Origin: Bacillus salipaludis
GTDB lineage: Bacteria > Bacillota > Bacilli > Bacillales_B > DSM-18226
Length of the DNA stretch: 64,000 bases
Direction of reading: 5' to 3'
NCBI RefSeq assembly: GCF_004358205.1
Contig: NZ_SMYO01000016.1
Location: 1-64,000 of the forward strand
Numbering within the stretch: position 1 is the first letter of the stretch; each line of letters begins with the position of its first letter. The position numbers and the translations under genes are program-made. Of this stretch, positions 51,675 to 60,828 are shown one piece after another. Under the pieces are notes generated by a model. It did not search any database and was not told where the DNA came from. It saw only the letters and a program-made list of their open reading frames with translations.

Positions 51675-53233
51675 TGTATCGTTTAGGAGTAGATGTTGGA
51701 GGAACTAATACAGATGCAGCTTTACTAGACGAGTATTTACAAGTCATTCATACGGTTAAAGTACCAACTACAAAAGATGTAGAAAGTGGGATCTTTGAAG
51801 CCATCGCAAAAGTGGTAAAAGAAAGCAGAATAGAGCGTAGTGATATTGGATATGCCATGCTCGGAACAACGCATTGTACGAATGCGGTTGTTGAGCGGAA
51901 GCGTCTAAATAAAGTAGGTGTCATACGGATTGGGAGGCCGGCAACGACTTCTATCCCGCCATTCACCGACTGGCCAAAGGAACTGAGAGAAAAAGTCGAA
52001 GTTGCATCCACGATTATTTCAGGCGGGTACGAGTTTGACGGAAGGTTAATCAGCGAATTAAAAAAAGAAGAAGTCGTTCAATTTTGCAGAGAAATAAAGG
52101 AAACTGTGGAAAGCATTGCGATATCGGGTGTATTTTCCCCAGTCAATAAAGAACAAGAACAAGTCGTTGCAAAATGGGCAAAAGAAGAGCTTGGTGATAT
52201 TCCTGTTTCGCTTTCGCATGAAATTGGCAGCATTGGTTTATTAGAACGCGAAAATGCGACCATTTTAAATGCGGCATTAATGACAACTGGCAAAATGATT
52301 GTGATTGGATTCGCTAAGGCTCTAAAAGAACTCGATATTGAAGCAGAAATGTTCTTCAGTCAAAACGATGGAACGCTCATGAATGAGTCTTATGCTCTTC
52401 GTTATCCTATTTTAACGATGGGATGCGGCCCAACTAACTCGATTCGAGGATCGGCTCATTTATCAGGTTTGCGAGATGCGATGGTACTTGATGTTGGTGG
52501 AACGACAAGTGATATTGGTGTTTTATCAAACGGGTTTCCGAGGCAGTCGTCTTTATCCGTTAATATTGGTGGAGTAAACACAAATTTTCGGATGCCTGAT
52601 ATTTTAGCCATTGCTTTAGGCGGAGGTACACGTATTTGTAAAACAAACGGTAGTTTTACAATTGGACCGGATAGTGTTGGCTATGAAATAACGAAAAAAG
52701 CGATTCTTTTTGGCGGTGAAGAACTTACTACCTCAGATATTGTCACTCGTTTAGGACGTGCATTTGAAGGTCATCAGGAACAAGTCGATTTTCTGTCAAT
52801 GGGCTTCTGTAAGCAAGTATTTGCCAAAATGACAGAGATGCTGGAAGAAGCGATTGATCAGATGAAAACAAGCTCTAAAGATATCCCACTTATTTTATCA
52901 GGTGGTGGAAGTATTATTGTAACTGATTCATTAAAAGGAATATCGAATGTTATTTGCCCTGATCATTATGATGCAGCGAATGCGATTGGCGCAGCTCTTG
53001 GCCATGTGAGTGGAGAAATAGAAAGAATTTATAGTTTGGACCGGATGAGACGAGAAGAAGCGATCGAAGACGCTAAAAGACTTGCTGCTAAAGAAGCAAT
53101 GAGAGCAGGAGCAGATGAAAGCACCGTGTCCATTGTTTCGGTCGAAGATATTCCGCTCGCCTATCTGCCGGGGAACGCGTTATTTATTCGCGTCAAGGCG
53201 GTTGGGGATCTCGTTAGTTACCTCAAAGTGTGA
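51674..53233 (+). CDS. Hydantoinase/oxoprolinase family protein (HyuA type)
   Basis: A 519-residue member of the actin/hexokinase-like ATP-dependent hydantoinase A fold. YRLGVDVGGTNTDAALLDE is the N-terminal phosphate-binding loop, GTTHCTNAVVERKRLNKVGV the conserved hydantoinase N block, and MVLDVGGTTSDIGVLSNGFP the central phosphate loop. It is shorter than stand-alone 5-oxoprolinases and has no HyuB partner; the DUF917 protein takes that place in this type of cluster. The reaction expected is ATP-dependent opening of a cyclic amide or imide. The operon has no obvious terminator within 100 bp. Confidence 0.88.
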   Translation: MYRLGVDVGGTNTDAALLDEYLQVIHTVKVPTTKDVESGIFEAIAKVVKESRIERSDIGYAMLGTTHCTNAVVERKRLNKVGVIRIGRPATTSIPPFTDWPKELREKVEVASTIISGGYEFDGRLISELKKEEVVQFCREIKETVESIAISGVFSPVNKEQEQVVAKWAKEELGDIPVSLSHEIGSIGLLERENATILNAALMTTGKMIVIGFAKALKELDIEAEMFFSQNDGTLMNESYALRYPILTMGCGPTNSIRGSAHLSGLRDAMVLDVGGTTSDIGVLSNGFPRQSSLSVNIGGVNTNFRMPDILAIALGGGTRICKTNGSFTIGPDSVGYEITKKAILFGGEELTTSDIVTRLGRAFEGHQEQVDFLSMGFCKQVFAKMTEMLEEAIDQMKTSSKDIPLILSGGGSIIVTDSLKGISNVICPDHYDAANAIGAALGHVSGEIERIYSLDRMRREEAIEDAKRLAAKEAMRAGADESTVSIVSVEDIPLAYLPGNALFIRVKAVGDLVSYLKV

Positions 53234-53483
53234 TTTATGGGTAGTTAAAATATTATAGTATAACTTGTTGACATTTTTCGCATACCAAACATGTGGATTA
53301 CTGTACATTGATTAAAAGAATTAAAGAGTAAGCAGATGGGTTTTAAGAATCCATAAAAAGTTGATTCATTTGAGTACAATATAATAATCTTACTTCTAGT
53401 CATCGTTCATACGATAGGTGCAGGAGCACATAATTATTTAAAAGTAACGATTGATGTTTTGTAGGGTAAGGAGGAAGAAAAAT
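53234..53483. other. Intergenic stretch upstream of sda
   Basis: No gene. DnaA-box-like TTATCCACA motifs, which control sda in Bacillus subtilis, were looked for; only weak matches such as TGTGGATTA (53292-53300) were seen. Confidence 0.4.
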
Positions 53484-53618
53484 ATGATTGAAAGTATAAA
53501 TAGTCAGTTATTAATTAATACTTACTTGAAAGCCAAAGCATTAAATCTGGATATCCATTTTATTATTTTGTTAGAAAGGGAAATAAGCAGAAGAGATTTG
53601 CATTTTAAAGTTGGGTAA
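53484..53618 (+). CDS. sda: Sda, sporulation histidine-kinase inhibitor
   Basis: A 44-residue protein, MIESINSQLLINTYLKAKAL NLDIHFIILLEREISRRDLH, that follows the pattern of Bacillus Sda: two helices forming a hairpin with L-L-I-x-x-Y-x-K-A-x-x-L-N-L-D-x-x-F-I-x-L-L-x-x-E-I-x-R-R. Sda binds the dimerisation domain of KinA/KinB and blocks phosphorelay entry when DNA replication is disturbed. GGAGG lies 10-14 nt before the ATG. It is monocistronic and followed by a hairpin. In an accessory region it may be an additional copy; whether the core genome has another cannot be seen here. Confidence 0.82.
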   Translation: MIESINSQLLINTYLKAKALNLDIHFIILLEREISRRDLHFKVG

Positions 53619-53697
53619 AAATGATATAAGAAAATATGTGACTTTATTTATTTCAATTCATAAATGATTTTGTTGCAAAAAATTATGAGTATCTTAT

Positions 53698-53732
53698 AAA
53701 GTCCTATTAAGGTTTCATTAATGGGACTTTAC
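53698..53732. terminator. Hairpin after sda
   Basis: AAAGTCCTATTAA pairs with TTAATGGGACTTT (one wobble) around 7 nt; only a short T-run follows. Confidence 0.55.
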
Positions 53733-53739
53733 AGGATTA

Positions 53740-53844
53740 ATGATTGAAAAACTGGCCCAGGCTATTCTCTTTTCTTCAGATGATAAGATTGAAGGGACAA
53801 CTGCATTTTTAGAAAAAAGAAAGCCGCAATATCAAGGAAAATAA
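53740..53844 (+). pseudogene. Enoyl-CoA hydratase/isomerase C-terminal stump
   Basis: MIEKLAQAILFSSDDKIEGT TAFLEKRKPQYQGK is the characteristic last 34 residues of crotonase-family enzymes (SSDDKxEGxxAFLEKRKPxFxGK). Nothing of the catalytic domain remains. Confidence 0.7.
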
Positions 53845-54139
53845 GAGATTTTAACTATGAATTAATAAATAGTAACGTATGCTAAGAAAGTAGGACGGTC
53901 TTTGCAGTGCCATTGGATTTATCGGACAAACTATAGCTCAACAATATACGACTCCAATGCAAGCGCGCGAGGGGGAATACAGGTAATTTACATAGTGGCG
54001 GGGCGTGTATGTTTTCGAGTCTTTGAAATGACTTTAATTTTTTTTTAGCCAATTTGCCTTAGGTGAATCGGCTTTTTAGGTTGTAAATCTAGTCTTTAAC
54101 ACTTTAATAAAATAAAAAACATATTGAAAACTACATTTC
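53845..54139. other. Intergenic debris
   Basis: About 295 bp. A T-run after GCCAATTTGCCTTAGGTGAATCGGC near 54050-54080 looks like a terminator of a lost gene; no coding content recognised. Confidence 0.35.
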
Positions 54140-54445
54140 AATAATGGTATTAACCCTTCCTGAATGACTTGATCAATCTTATCTTTGTCCTGATACGCTA
54201 ATATTGCTTTTCCCCCTGCAATGCAGTAGCAAGAAACTTGTTTACCAACCTTTGTAAATACTCGAAAGGGGCGATTGGGCTATTTTGTGAAGATAAACAA
54301 GCTTGGTTCCTTCTAGAATTCCGATATGTGCAGTTTCGCCAGTTTTTTGTACTAACTTTTGGAGAACAGGGAGGGCTTCTGATGTCCTGGAAACGACCAC
54401 AATCATTTTTTAGATCGTTTAACAAAGCTTGTCGCAAAGTATTTT
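54140..54445 (-). pseudogene. IclR-family regulator remnant
   Basis: Minus strand reads LVQKTGETAHIGILEGTKLV YLHKIAQSPLSS, then after a shift CIAGGKAILAYQDKDKIDQV IQEGL. These are the ligand-binding-domain blocks of IclR regulators (LxxxTGETAHLGxLxGxxxVYxxK...HCTAxGKAxLA). The DNA-binding domain is missing. It lies back to back with scrR. Confidence 0.6.
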
Positions 54446-54494
54446 TTCAAATATGATATAAATACATTAATTGAAGATGAAAGAATGATGCAGG

Positions 54495-55475
54495 ATGAAA
54501 ACAATTTCAGATATTGCAAAAATGGCCGGTGTGGCGAAAAGCACGGTTTCCCGTTATCTGAATGGCGGATCTGTTAGTGATACGACAAAGAAGAAGCTTG
54601 AAAATGTGATTAAGGAGACAGGATATATTCCCAATACGTTCGCTCAAAGCTTAAAGGCAAAGAAACCAAATATTATTGGCACCATTATCCCGCGGCTTGA
54701 TTCCTACGCCACTACGCAAACGCTGATTGGGATTGATGAGGAACTAAGAAAATTAAATCACCAAATGCTTATCTCAAATAGCAGCCAAGACTTGGAACGG
54801 GAAATCGAAAATATTTACGAAATGGCAAGGCAAAAAGTAGCAGGAATCATCTTGCTGGCAACGCAAATAACAAATGCCCATTTGGAGGCATTTGAAAAGG
54901 TGGACATTCCTGTATTGCTGGTTGGCCAAGAGCACAAAGGTGTTTATAGTATTATCCATAATGATTATGATGCTGCCTATGATATGGGGAAATATGTTCT
55001 TGAAAAAGGACACCGGAGAATTGCTTTTCTAGGAGTAACCGAAAAGGATATTGCGGTTGGAGTAAAAAGGAAGGCAGGATTTAAACGGGCCATACAGGAA
55101 GTGGATGGGGTCAATGTCAGATTTTATGAAACAACATTTAAAATTGATGATGCTATAGCAATATCATCAACCATTATTGATGAATTTAAGCCTTCAGTAT
55201 TGGTCTGTGCAACCGATAATATTGCACTAGGTGCGATGAAGGCAGCTTATTTAAAAGGGGTTCGTATTCCAGAAGAGTTATCTATTACAGGATTTGGTGG
55301 ATATGAAATAACCGAAATCATTCATCCAGCTTTAACAACGGCTAAGTTTTATTATCAAGATGCAGGGAGGATGGCTGCTCAAAGTATGATTCAATTAATA
55401 AATTATGAAGAAATAGAGCCATTAATTTTCTCAAAATATAAAATAATTGAGCAAGAAAGCGTTGACAATCTTTAA
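54495..55475 (+). CDS. scrR: LacI-family repressor of the sucrose operon
   Basis: A 326-residue LacI/GalR protein. KTISDIAKMAGVAKSTVSRY LNGGSVSDTTKKKLENVIKE is the N-terminal helix-turn-helix and hinge, followed by a periplasmic-binding-protein-like core (IIGTIIPRLDSYATTQTLIG). It lies directly upstream of scrA-scrB-scrK, in the same direction, and four GGAACCGGTTCC-type sites separate it from scrA; palindromes with a central CG pair are the type recognised by LacI-family proteins. Sucrose-6-phosphate or fructose should be the inducer by analogy with other ScrR. Confidence 0.88.
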   Translation: MKTISDIAKMAGVAKSTVSRYLNGGSVSDTTKKKLENVIKETGYIPNTFAQSLKAKKPNIIGTIIPRLDSYATTQTLIGIDEELRKLNHQMLISNSSQDLEREIENIYEMARQKVAGIILLATQITNAHLEAFEKVDIPVLLVGQEHKGVYSIIHNDYDAAYDMGKYVLEKGHRRIAFLGVTEKDIAVGVKRKAGFKRAIQEVDGVNVRFYETTFKIDDAIAISSTIIDEFKPSVLVCATDNIALGAMKAAYLKGVRIPEELSITGFGGYEITEIIHPALTTAKFYYQDAGRMAAQSMIQLINYEEIEPLIFSKYKIIEQESVDNL

Positions 55476-55496
55476 TGCCATGAAATATAATTTCCT

Positions 55497-55634
55497 AGAA
55501 CCGGTTTCAAAATACGGTTCTTATTTGAAGGTGAAAATGGAACCGGTTCCGCTCGTATTTATATTTTTTTATTAAAGTTTGGAACCGGTTCCGTCCGTGT
55601 GAATATTTTTTTGTGGTTGTTTGGAACCGGTTCC
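55497..55634. promoter_or_regulatory. Four ScrR operators with exact 42-bp periodicity
   Basis: AGAACCGGTTTC at 55497-55508 (two changes), then perfect GGAACCGGTTCC at 55539-55550, 55581-55592 and 55623-55634. Starts are spaced 42, 42 and 42 bp, four helical turns at 10.5 bp, so all sites face the same side of DNA. The second and third 42-bp units are themselves alike, so the array grew by tandem duplication. The last site falls in or near the scrA promoter. Confidence 0.9.
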
Positions 55635-55713
55635 GTATTTTGGGTTTTTATCATGCATTTAAAAGAATTAAATGGGGTTGCAAACTAAAAACTAGAATCA
55701 AAGGAGAATGATC

Positions 55714-57162
55714 ATGAATTACAATGATGTTGCTCAAGAAATCCTGAATGCCCTTGGCGGAAAAGAAAATGTTTCTGCAGCTGCACACTGTGCAACAAGG
55801 CTGCGGCTCGTCTTGCATGACGAAGAAAAAGTGGACAAAGCTAGGTTGGACAACTTGGATATTGTAAAAGGAACCTTTTCAACATCTGGACAATATCAAA
55901 TTATTTTGGGTTCCGGAATTGTAAACGAAGTATATAAGCCATTCATAAAAATGGTCGGAATTTCGGAGATGTCCACAAATGAAGTGAAAAGTGCCAGTAC
56001 CAAGAAAATGAATCCGCTTCAAAAACTGGTTAAATTACTTTCAGACATCTTTGTACCCATTATCCCAGCCATTGTTGCTGGCGGTCTGTTGATGGGGATT
56101 AATAACGTTTTAACAGCAAAAGATTTATTTGTTCATGGGAAATCACTTATTGATGCCAACCCTGGGATTGCGGATTTGGCCGCCATGATTAATACATTTG
56201 CAAATGCCGCATTTGTGTTCTTGCCGGTATTAATCGGTTTTTCTGCCACTAAACGGTTTGGCGGCAATGCCTTTTTAGGGGCCGCTTTAGGGATGATCAT
56301 GGTTCACCCAGATTTATTGAATGCTTACAATTATGGGGCTGCGCAAATTGCGCATAAAGTTCCTGCTTGGCACATCCTTGGATTTACGATAGAAAAAGTG
56401 GGGTATCAAGGAACGGTTTTACCAGTTCTTGCATCTTCATTTATTTTAGCAAAAATTGAAACCTATTTACGGAAAGTGATCCCGTCCGCATTAGATAATC
56501 TTTTAACACCATTACTGTCCATTCTTGTTACAGCCGTATTAACTTTCACATTTGTCGGTCCCATTACACGGACTGCTGGTGACCTTTTTACAAGCGGACT
56601 GGCTTGGTTTTACAATACAACAGGCTTTGTTGGTGGAGGTATTTTTGGTTTATTCTATGCTCCTATTGTTATAACGGGTATGCACCAAAGCTTTATCGCT
56701 GTTGAAACACAATTGCTTTCCAATATTGCAAAAACAGGCGGAACCTTCATTTTTCCTATTGCCGCAATGTCAAATATCGCACAAGGGGCAGCAACCTTGG
56801 CTGTACTGCTGGTAATCAAGGATAAAAAGATGAAAAGCCTAGCCTCTGCATCCGGAATTTCTGCCCTATTAGGGATAACGGAACCAGCCATGTTTGGTGT
56901 GAACTTAAAACTGAAATATCCATTCATTGGGGCCATTGTTGGTTCAGGAATCGCTTCCGCTTTTATTACATTTTTTAAAGTAAAAGCAATTGCATTGGGG
57001 GCTGCCGGTCTGCCAGGTATTATTTCCATTAAACCAAATGCGATTGTTATTTATGTAATTGGTATGGTGATTTCATTTGTGGTTGCATTTTCCTTAACAC
57101 TTATGTTGGCAAAAAGAAACGCCAAGAAGCACCCGGTTGAATTTAAGGAGAAAGCAGCTTAA
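55714..57162 (+). CDS. scrA: PTS sucrose-specific EIIBC component
   Basis: About 482 residues. The N-terminal EIIB domain has AAHCATRLRLVL with the phosphorylated Cys; the EIIC domain (from about 105) has ten hydrophobic segments and the family block GGLLMGINNVLT, ITGMHQSFIAVETQLL and GITEPAMFGVNLKLK. It imports sucrose with phosphorylation to sucrose-6-phosphate; no EIIA domain is fused, so it must borrow a glucose-type EIIA. ATG 55714 is 7 nt after GGAG; ATG 55708 is only 1 nt away. First gene of scrABK, controlled by the four ScrR operators. Confidence 0.92.
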   Translation: MNYNDVAQEILNALGGKENVSAAAHCATRLRLVLHDEEKVDKARLDNLDIVKGTFSTSGQYQIILGSGIVNEVYKPFIKMVGISEMSTNEVKSASTKKMNPLQKLVKLLSDIFVPIIPAIVAGGLLMGINNVLTAKDLFVHGKSLIDANPGIADLAAMINTFANAAFVFLPVLIGFSATKRFGGNAFLGAALGMIMVHPDLLNAYNYGAAQIAHKVPAWHILGFTIEKVGYQGTVLPVLASSFILAKIETYLRKVIPSALDNLLTPLLSILVTAVLTFTFVGPITRTAGDLFTSGLAWFYNTTGFVGGGIFGLFYAPIVITGMHQSFIAVETQLLSNIAKTGGTFIFPIAAMSNIAQGAATLAVLLVIKDKKMKSLASASGISALLGITEPAMFGVNLKLKYPFIGAIVGSGIASAFITFFKVKAIALGAAGLPGIISIKPNAIVIYVIGMVISFVVAFSLTLMLAKRNAKKHPVEFKEKAA

Positions 57163-57227
57163 TAAATGAAGAAGTAAAAGGGGGAATCCAACGATTCTCC
57201 TTTCATTGTTAAAGGGAGATTGACATT

Positions 57228-58700
57228 ATGTTATGGACAAAAGAACAACGTTATCGGCGTATTGAAGATGCCAGTCAGGAGGAAATCCGAAATTTAAAAA
57301 AAGTGGTAAAAAGTTGCCGCTGGCGCCAAAGCTATCACATTCAACCAGAAACGGGTTTATTGAATGATCCCAATGGATTTTCCTATTTTAATGGCGAATA
57401 CCACCTATTTTATCAATGGTTTCCGCTTGGCCCCGTACATGGGTTGAAATATTGGTATCACACGAAATCAAAAGATCTTGTACATTGGGAAAACGCAGGG
57501 ATTGCTATTGAGCCCACAAACCAATATGACAGCCACGGGGTATATTCAGGAAGTGCAATCGAGCATGAGGGCAGACTGTATTTACTCTATACAGGAAATA
57601 CTCGTGATGAGAATTGGGTAAGACACCCCTATCAATGCCTGGCCGTCATGAATGAAAGGGATGAAATTAAAAAGCTGGAAACGCCTGTGATTGCTTCGGT
57701 TCCAAATGGATATACAGACCACTTCCGTGATCCAAAGATATGGAAAGAAGGTAGCTTGTTTCATGCCATTATTGGGGCACAACGCGAAAATGAAACAGGC
57801 TGCGTTGTATTGTACAGTTCCACAGATTTAGTAAACTGGAATTTTAAAGGTGAGATTAATACAAATTTGAAAGAATTCGGCTATATGTGGGAATGTCCGG
57901 ACTATTTAGAACTTGATAATCAGGGTATTCTCATTTTTTGTCCCCAAGGTATTAAGCCGGAAGGGGATCATTTTTACAATATCTATCAATCGGGATATAT
58001 AATGGGTGATAAGATGGATAAAAACAAAATGACAATGGTACATGACGCCTTTCAAGAATTAGACAGAGGTTTTGACTTTTATGCACCGCAAACAATGACG
58101 GGCCCGGACGGACGTCGAATTTTAGTTGGATGGATGGGACTTCCAGATATTGAATATCCAACGGACAAAAACGGGTGGGCACACTGCTTAACAGTGCCAA
58201 GGGAATTATCGATTTGGAATGGCAAGTTGATTCAACAGCCTGTCAAAGAGCTTGAATCCCTACGTAGGAAACGGCAAGATATTAAAGAGGTCCTGGATCA
58301 TGAAACGAAAGTTTTCGATGAATTTTCAGGAACCGCTTTTGAGATGATTTGTAAGTTCGTGAACTTTGATTCATCTGAATTCGGAGTTGAATTTAGGGCA
58401 GGGGAAAAGGAAAAGACCGTTATCAAATATGATGCGATGGAAAAGAAAGTAGTTCTCGACCGAACTTTTTCTGGAGAACCCGTAGCGGAAGAGTATGGAA
58501 CCGTAAGAAAGTGCTATTTGGATGCCCAATCGATAGAATTTCACATGTATGTGGATACATCTTCCGTTGAGATTTTTGTCAATAATGGTGAAGAAGTATT
58601 TACGAGCAGGATTTTTCCGGAAATACAGAGCCAAGAGATTCGCTTTTTTTCGAACGGAAAGACATTATTTCAGGCGACAAAATGGGATTATAAGGGTTAG
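57228..58700 (+). CDS. scrB: Sucrose-6-phosphate hydrolase (GH32)
   Basis: A 490-residue glycoside hydrolase of family 32. The five-bladed propeller has the nucleophile motif LLNDPNG (about residue 46), FRDPKIW (transition-state Asp) and WECPD (acid/base Glu), followed by a C-terminal beta-sandwich. It cleaves sucrose-6-phosphate into glucose-6-phosphate and fructose in the cytoplasm. No signal peptide. A GGGAGA site precedes ATG 57228; scrA ends 65 bp upstream without a terminator, so both are one transcript. Confidence 0.93.
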   Translation: MLWTKEQRYRRIEDASQEEIRNLKKVVKSCRWRQSYHIQPETGLLNDPNGFSYFNGEYHLFYQWFPLGPVHGLKYWYHTKSKDLVHWENAGIAIEPTNQYDSHGVYSGSAIEHEGRLYLLYTGNTRDENWVRHPYQCLAVMNERDEIKKLETPVIASVPNGYTDHFRDPKIWKEGSLFHAIIGAQRENETGCVVLYSSTDLVNWNFKGEINTNLKEFGYMWECPDYLELDNQGILIFCPQGIKPEGDHFYNIYQSGYIMGDKMDKNKMTMVHDAFQELDRGFDFYAPQTMTGPDGRRILVGWMGLPDIEYPTDKNGWAHCLTVPRELSIWNGKLIQQPVKELESLRRKRQDIKEVLDHETKVFDEFSGTAFEMICKFVNFDSSEFGVEFRAGEKEKTVIKYDAMEKKVVLDRTFSGEPVAEEYGTVRKCYLDAQSIEFHMYVDTSSVEIFVNNGEEVFTSRIFPEIQSQEIRFFSNGKTLFQATKWDYKG

Positions 58701-58714
58701 GATAGGTGGAAGTC

Positions 58715-59683
58715 ATGAAAAGCTTATATTCAATTGGTGAGGTTTTAATTGATTTCATTCCTCTTCAAAAAGGAAGAATGCTTAAAGATGTAGTAGAGTT
58801 TGAACGGGCACCAGGAGGGGCTCCAGCCAATGTAGCTGCAACGGTTGCCCGCCTTGGAGGAAAATCCTCGATGATCTCAAAATTAGGCACGGATTCCTTT
58901 GGAGATTTTCTGGTTGAGACGCTGCATCAAGCTGGGGTAAAGACAGATAAAATTTTAAAAACGGATAAAGCCAATACTGCACTGGCATTTGTTTCACTAC
59001 GAAAGGATGGGGAAAGAGATTTTTCTTTTTACCGTAGCCCTTCAGCGGATTTATTAATGAAAGAAGAGGAAATTAACGGAGATTGGTTTACGAGTGGAGA
59101 CATCCTTCATTTTTGTTCAGTTGATTTGGTTGAAAGTCCTATGAAGTATGCACATATAAAAGCAATTAAAGAAGCGAAACAAAACGGTGCACTTATTAGC
59201 TTCGATCCAAATGTTCGGCTTCCGCTCTGGGAGAAGCCGGAAGATTGCAGAGAAACAATATTGAGTTTTATTCCGAAAGCACATCTTATAAAAATTTCTG
59301 ATGAAGAATTATCATTTATTACGAATATTGAAAATGAAGAAGAGGCGATTCGTTCTTTATTCATCGGTGATGTTACAGTTGTTATTTACACAAAAGGTGC
59401 GAAGGGTGCGGAACTTTATCTTAAAAATGATAAATTCACATCGACCGGATATAAGGTTGATGTTCAGGATACAACAGGTGCAGGCGATGCGTTTATTGGC
59501 GGCTTCTTGTACCAGTTGCTTTTAAATGAAGTGACTCCTGTTAATTTGAAGGATACTTGTAAAGTTAAATATCACGAATTTCTTCAATTTGCCAATGCAG
59601 TTGGAGCTCTTACCACGACAGGAAAAGGAGCGATTAGTTCTATTCCTGATAAAGAACAAGTATTAAAGCTAACTCAGGGATAA
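58715..59683 (+). CDS. scrK: Fructokinase (PfkB family)
   Basis: About 322 residues. PfkB signature 1 in ERAPGGAPANVAATVARLGG K and signature 2 in DTTGAGDAFIGGFLYQLL, with the catalytic Asp in GAGD. It phosphorylates the fructose released by ScrB. ATG 58715 follows AGGTGG; the open frame begins earlier at 58706. It starts 14 nt after the scrB stop, completing the scrRABK set. Confidence 0.92.
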   Translation: MKSLYSIGEVLIDFIPLQKGRMLKDVVEFERAPGGAPANVAATVARLGGKSSMISKLGTDSFGDFLVETLHQAGVKTDKILKTDKANTALAFVSLRKDGERDFSFYRSPSADLLMKEEEINGDWFTSGDILHFCSVDLVESPMKYAHIKAIKEAKQNGALISFDPNVRLPLWEKPEDCRETILSFIPKAHLIKISDEELSFITNIENEEEAIRSLFIGDVTVVIYTKGAKGAELYLKNDKFTSTGYKVDVQDTTGAGDAFIGGFLYQLLLNEVTPVNLKDTCKVKYHEFLQFANAVGALTTTGKGAISSIPDKEQVLKLTQG

Positions 59684-59922
59684 TCCCTAATTTTTGGATT
59701 CGATTAAAACTATTTTACGATAACTTTGTAATGAAAATTGTAATTTTGCTGTGATGCCTACTCCAAATCGAAAAGAATTTTATAAACAGTATAAGAACTA
59801 TGTAATAGAAGAAAATGAAAAATTCATTTAGCTTGATCAACAAATGAAACTTAAAGTGAAATATAGGAATAAAACCAAAAAGGGACTCCTAAGAATCCCT
59901 AGTTTTGTGGAATGGGTTAGTT
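59684..59922. other. Spacer with an unidentified short coding remnant
   Basis: A plus-strand stretch reads MPTPNRKEFYKQYKNYVIEE NEKFI, a stop, then LDQQMKLKVKYRNKTKK, perhaps a decayed plasmid gene. Followed by a weak hairpin AGGGA...TCCCT at 59881-59899. Confidence 0.35.
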
Positions 59923-59952
59923 AGAGTGGCTGAGATGTCACTCTTTTTTTCT
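59923..59952 (+). terminator. Terminator
   Basis: AGAGTG pairs with CACTCT across 10 nt and is followed by seven T residues. Likely the end of the scr operon transcript. Confidence 0.7.
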
Positions 59953-60249
59953 GCAGTAAGTTTGCAGTATGCATTCAGTTCTTTAAATGTTATTGTGTAA
60001 TTGTATTATTGTGTTAGATTAATTGTTATTTACTAAAAAAAATTTTTGGAAAAAATGCTAAAAAACTCTCCCCCCATCATTTTTTCGGTTTAATGGAGAT
60101 TGTGAAGCATTGTACTTAAACTATCCTGAAAAATAGTAATGGTGAAAGGGCATTTTGGCAATACGAAACTAAACCCTATAAGATCAATTTTTTTAAAAAG
60201 ATCTGGGTCTCGAGTTTTAGCTATATTTTTTTGACCATAATTACGCTAT

Positions 60250-60400
60250 TGCTTCAACAGTTACTTTACAACCAAGAGTCTCTAATCGTTTGATAGATTG
60301 CTTAATTACGATTTCTTTCTTTCGGCGGTCGAAGTAATACAAAGACATGTTGCTTTTTAGGGCTACTAATGGCGCAGTATAACAGAATGATCAGAACGGA
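60250..60400 (-). pseudogene. Transposase-like C-terminal tail
   Basis: Minus strand reads FCYTAPLVALKSNMSLYYFD RRKKEIVIKQSIKRLETLGC KVTVEAIA to a stop near 60250. The arginine/lysine-rich final helix and CKVTVE strand look like the tail of an IS transposase; the family is not certain. Confidence 0.4.
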
Positions 60401-60450
60401 AAAACGTTTTCTGTTACTCCGTACGTACCGCTTAGGCATTAAATGGCACG

Positions 60451-60520
60451 ATAACGACGGTCTGTACGGCTAACGCCTACATTACGTAGGTTCCTGTTCC
60501 ATTTACGGCAGACCGCCGTA
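60451..60520. repeat. Imperfect inverted repeat
   Basis: ACGACGGTCTG and CAGACCGCCGT flank about 45 bp just left of repeat D1 copy 3. GC-rich compared with its surroundings. Confidence 0.4.
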
Positions 60521-60533
60521 CCAAACAAGACAT

Positions 60534-60828
60534 AAAATTCTAATTTCAATATGTGCTAAATTCACATTATTATTGTATGTACGCTTGGACAAAATTTGAT
60601 TTATAATCCAAGTACCACCACCAAACGGTCAGTAAGGGAGGGGTATCGGCAGGATAATAAAACAGAAGGAAAAATGTAAAAACACGGAACTAAGGTAACT
60701 TTTTAATCAAACAGCGTACGTTTGGATCGAGAAGGGGAGACCGTCGGCCAAGAAAAATAGAAAAAGGAATTGTTTCCTAATAATAATTATTTAAAACCGC
60801 CCGTGAAAAAGTGGATACTTACTTTTTG
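60534..60828 (+). repeat. Dispersed repeat family D1, copy 3
   Basis: Longest and most complete copy, about 295 bp. Shares its left two thirds with copy 1 and its full extent with copy 2, including the right end CGCCCGTGAAAA...GGATAC. Immediately to the right, an integrase frame begins without its own N-terminus, so this copy seems to have landed in or replaced the 5' part of that gene. Confidence 0.65.

Noticed and set aside
55497..55634. Regularly spaced repeats that could suggest a CRISPR array
   Set aside because: The repeat is a 12-bp palindrome with 30-bp spacers that are themselves similar; position between scrR and scrA identifies operators. No cas genes.
60534..60828. Group II intron or IS200/605-like end as an explanation for repeat D1
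   Set aside because: No domain V-like hairpin, no GTGYG start and no subterminal hairpins typical for those classes were seen by eye.
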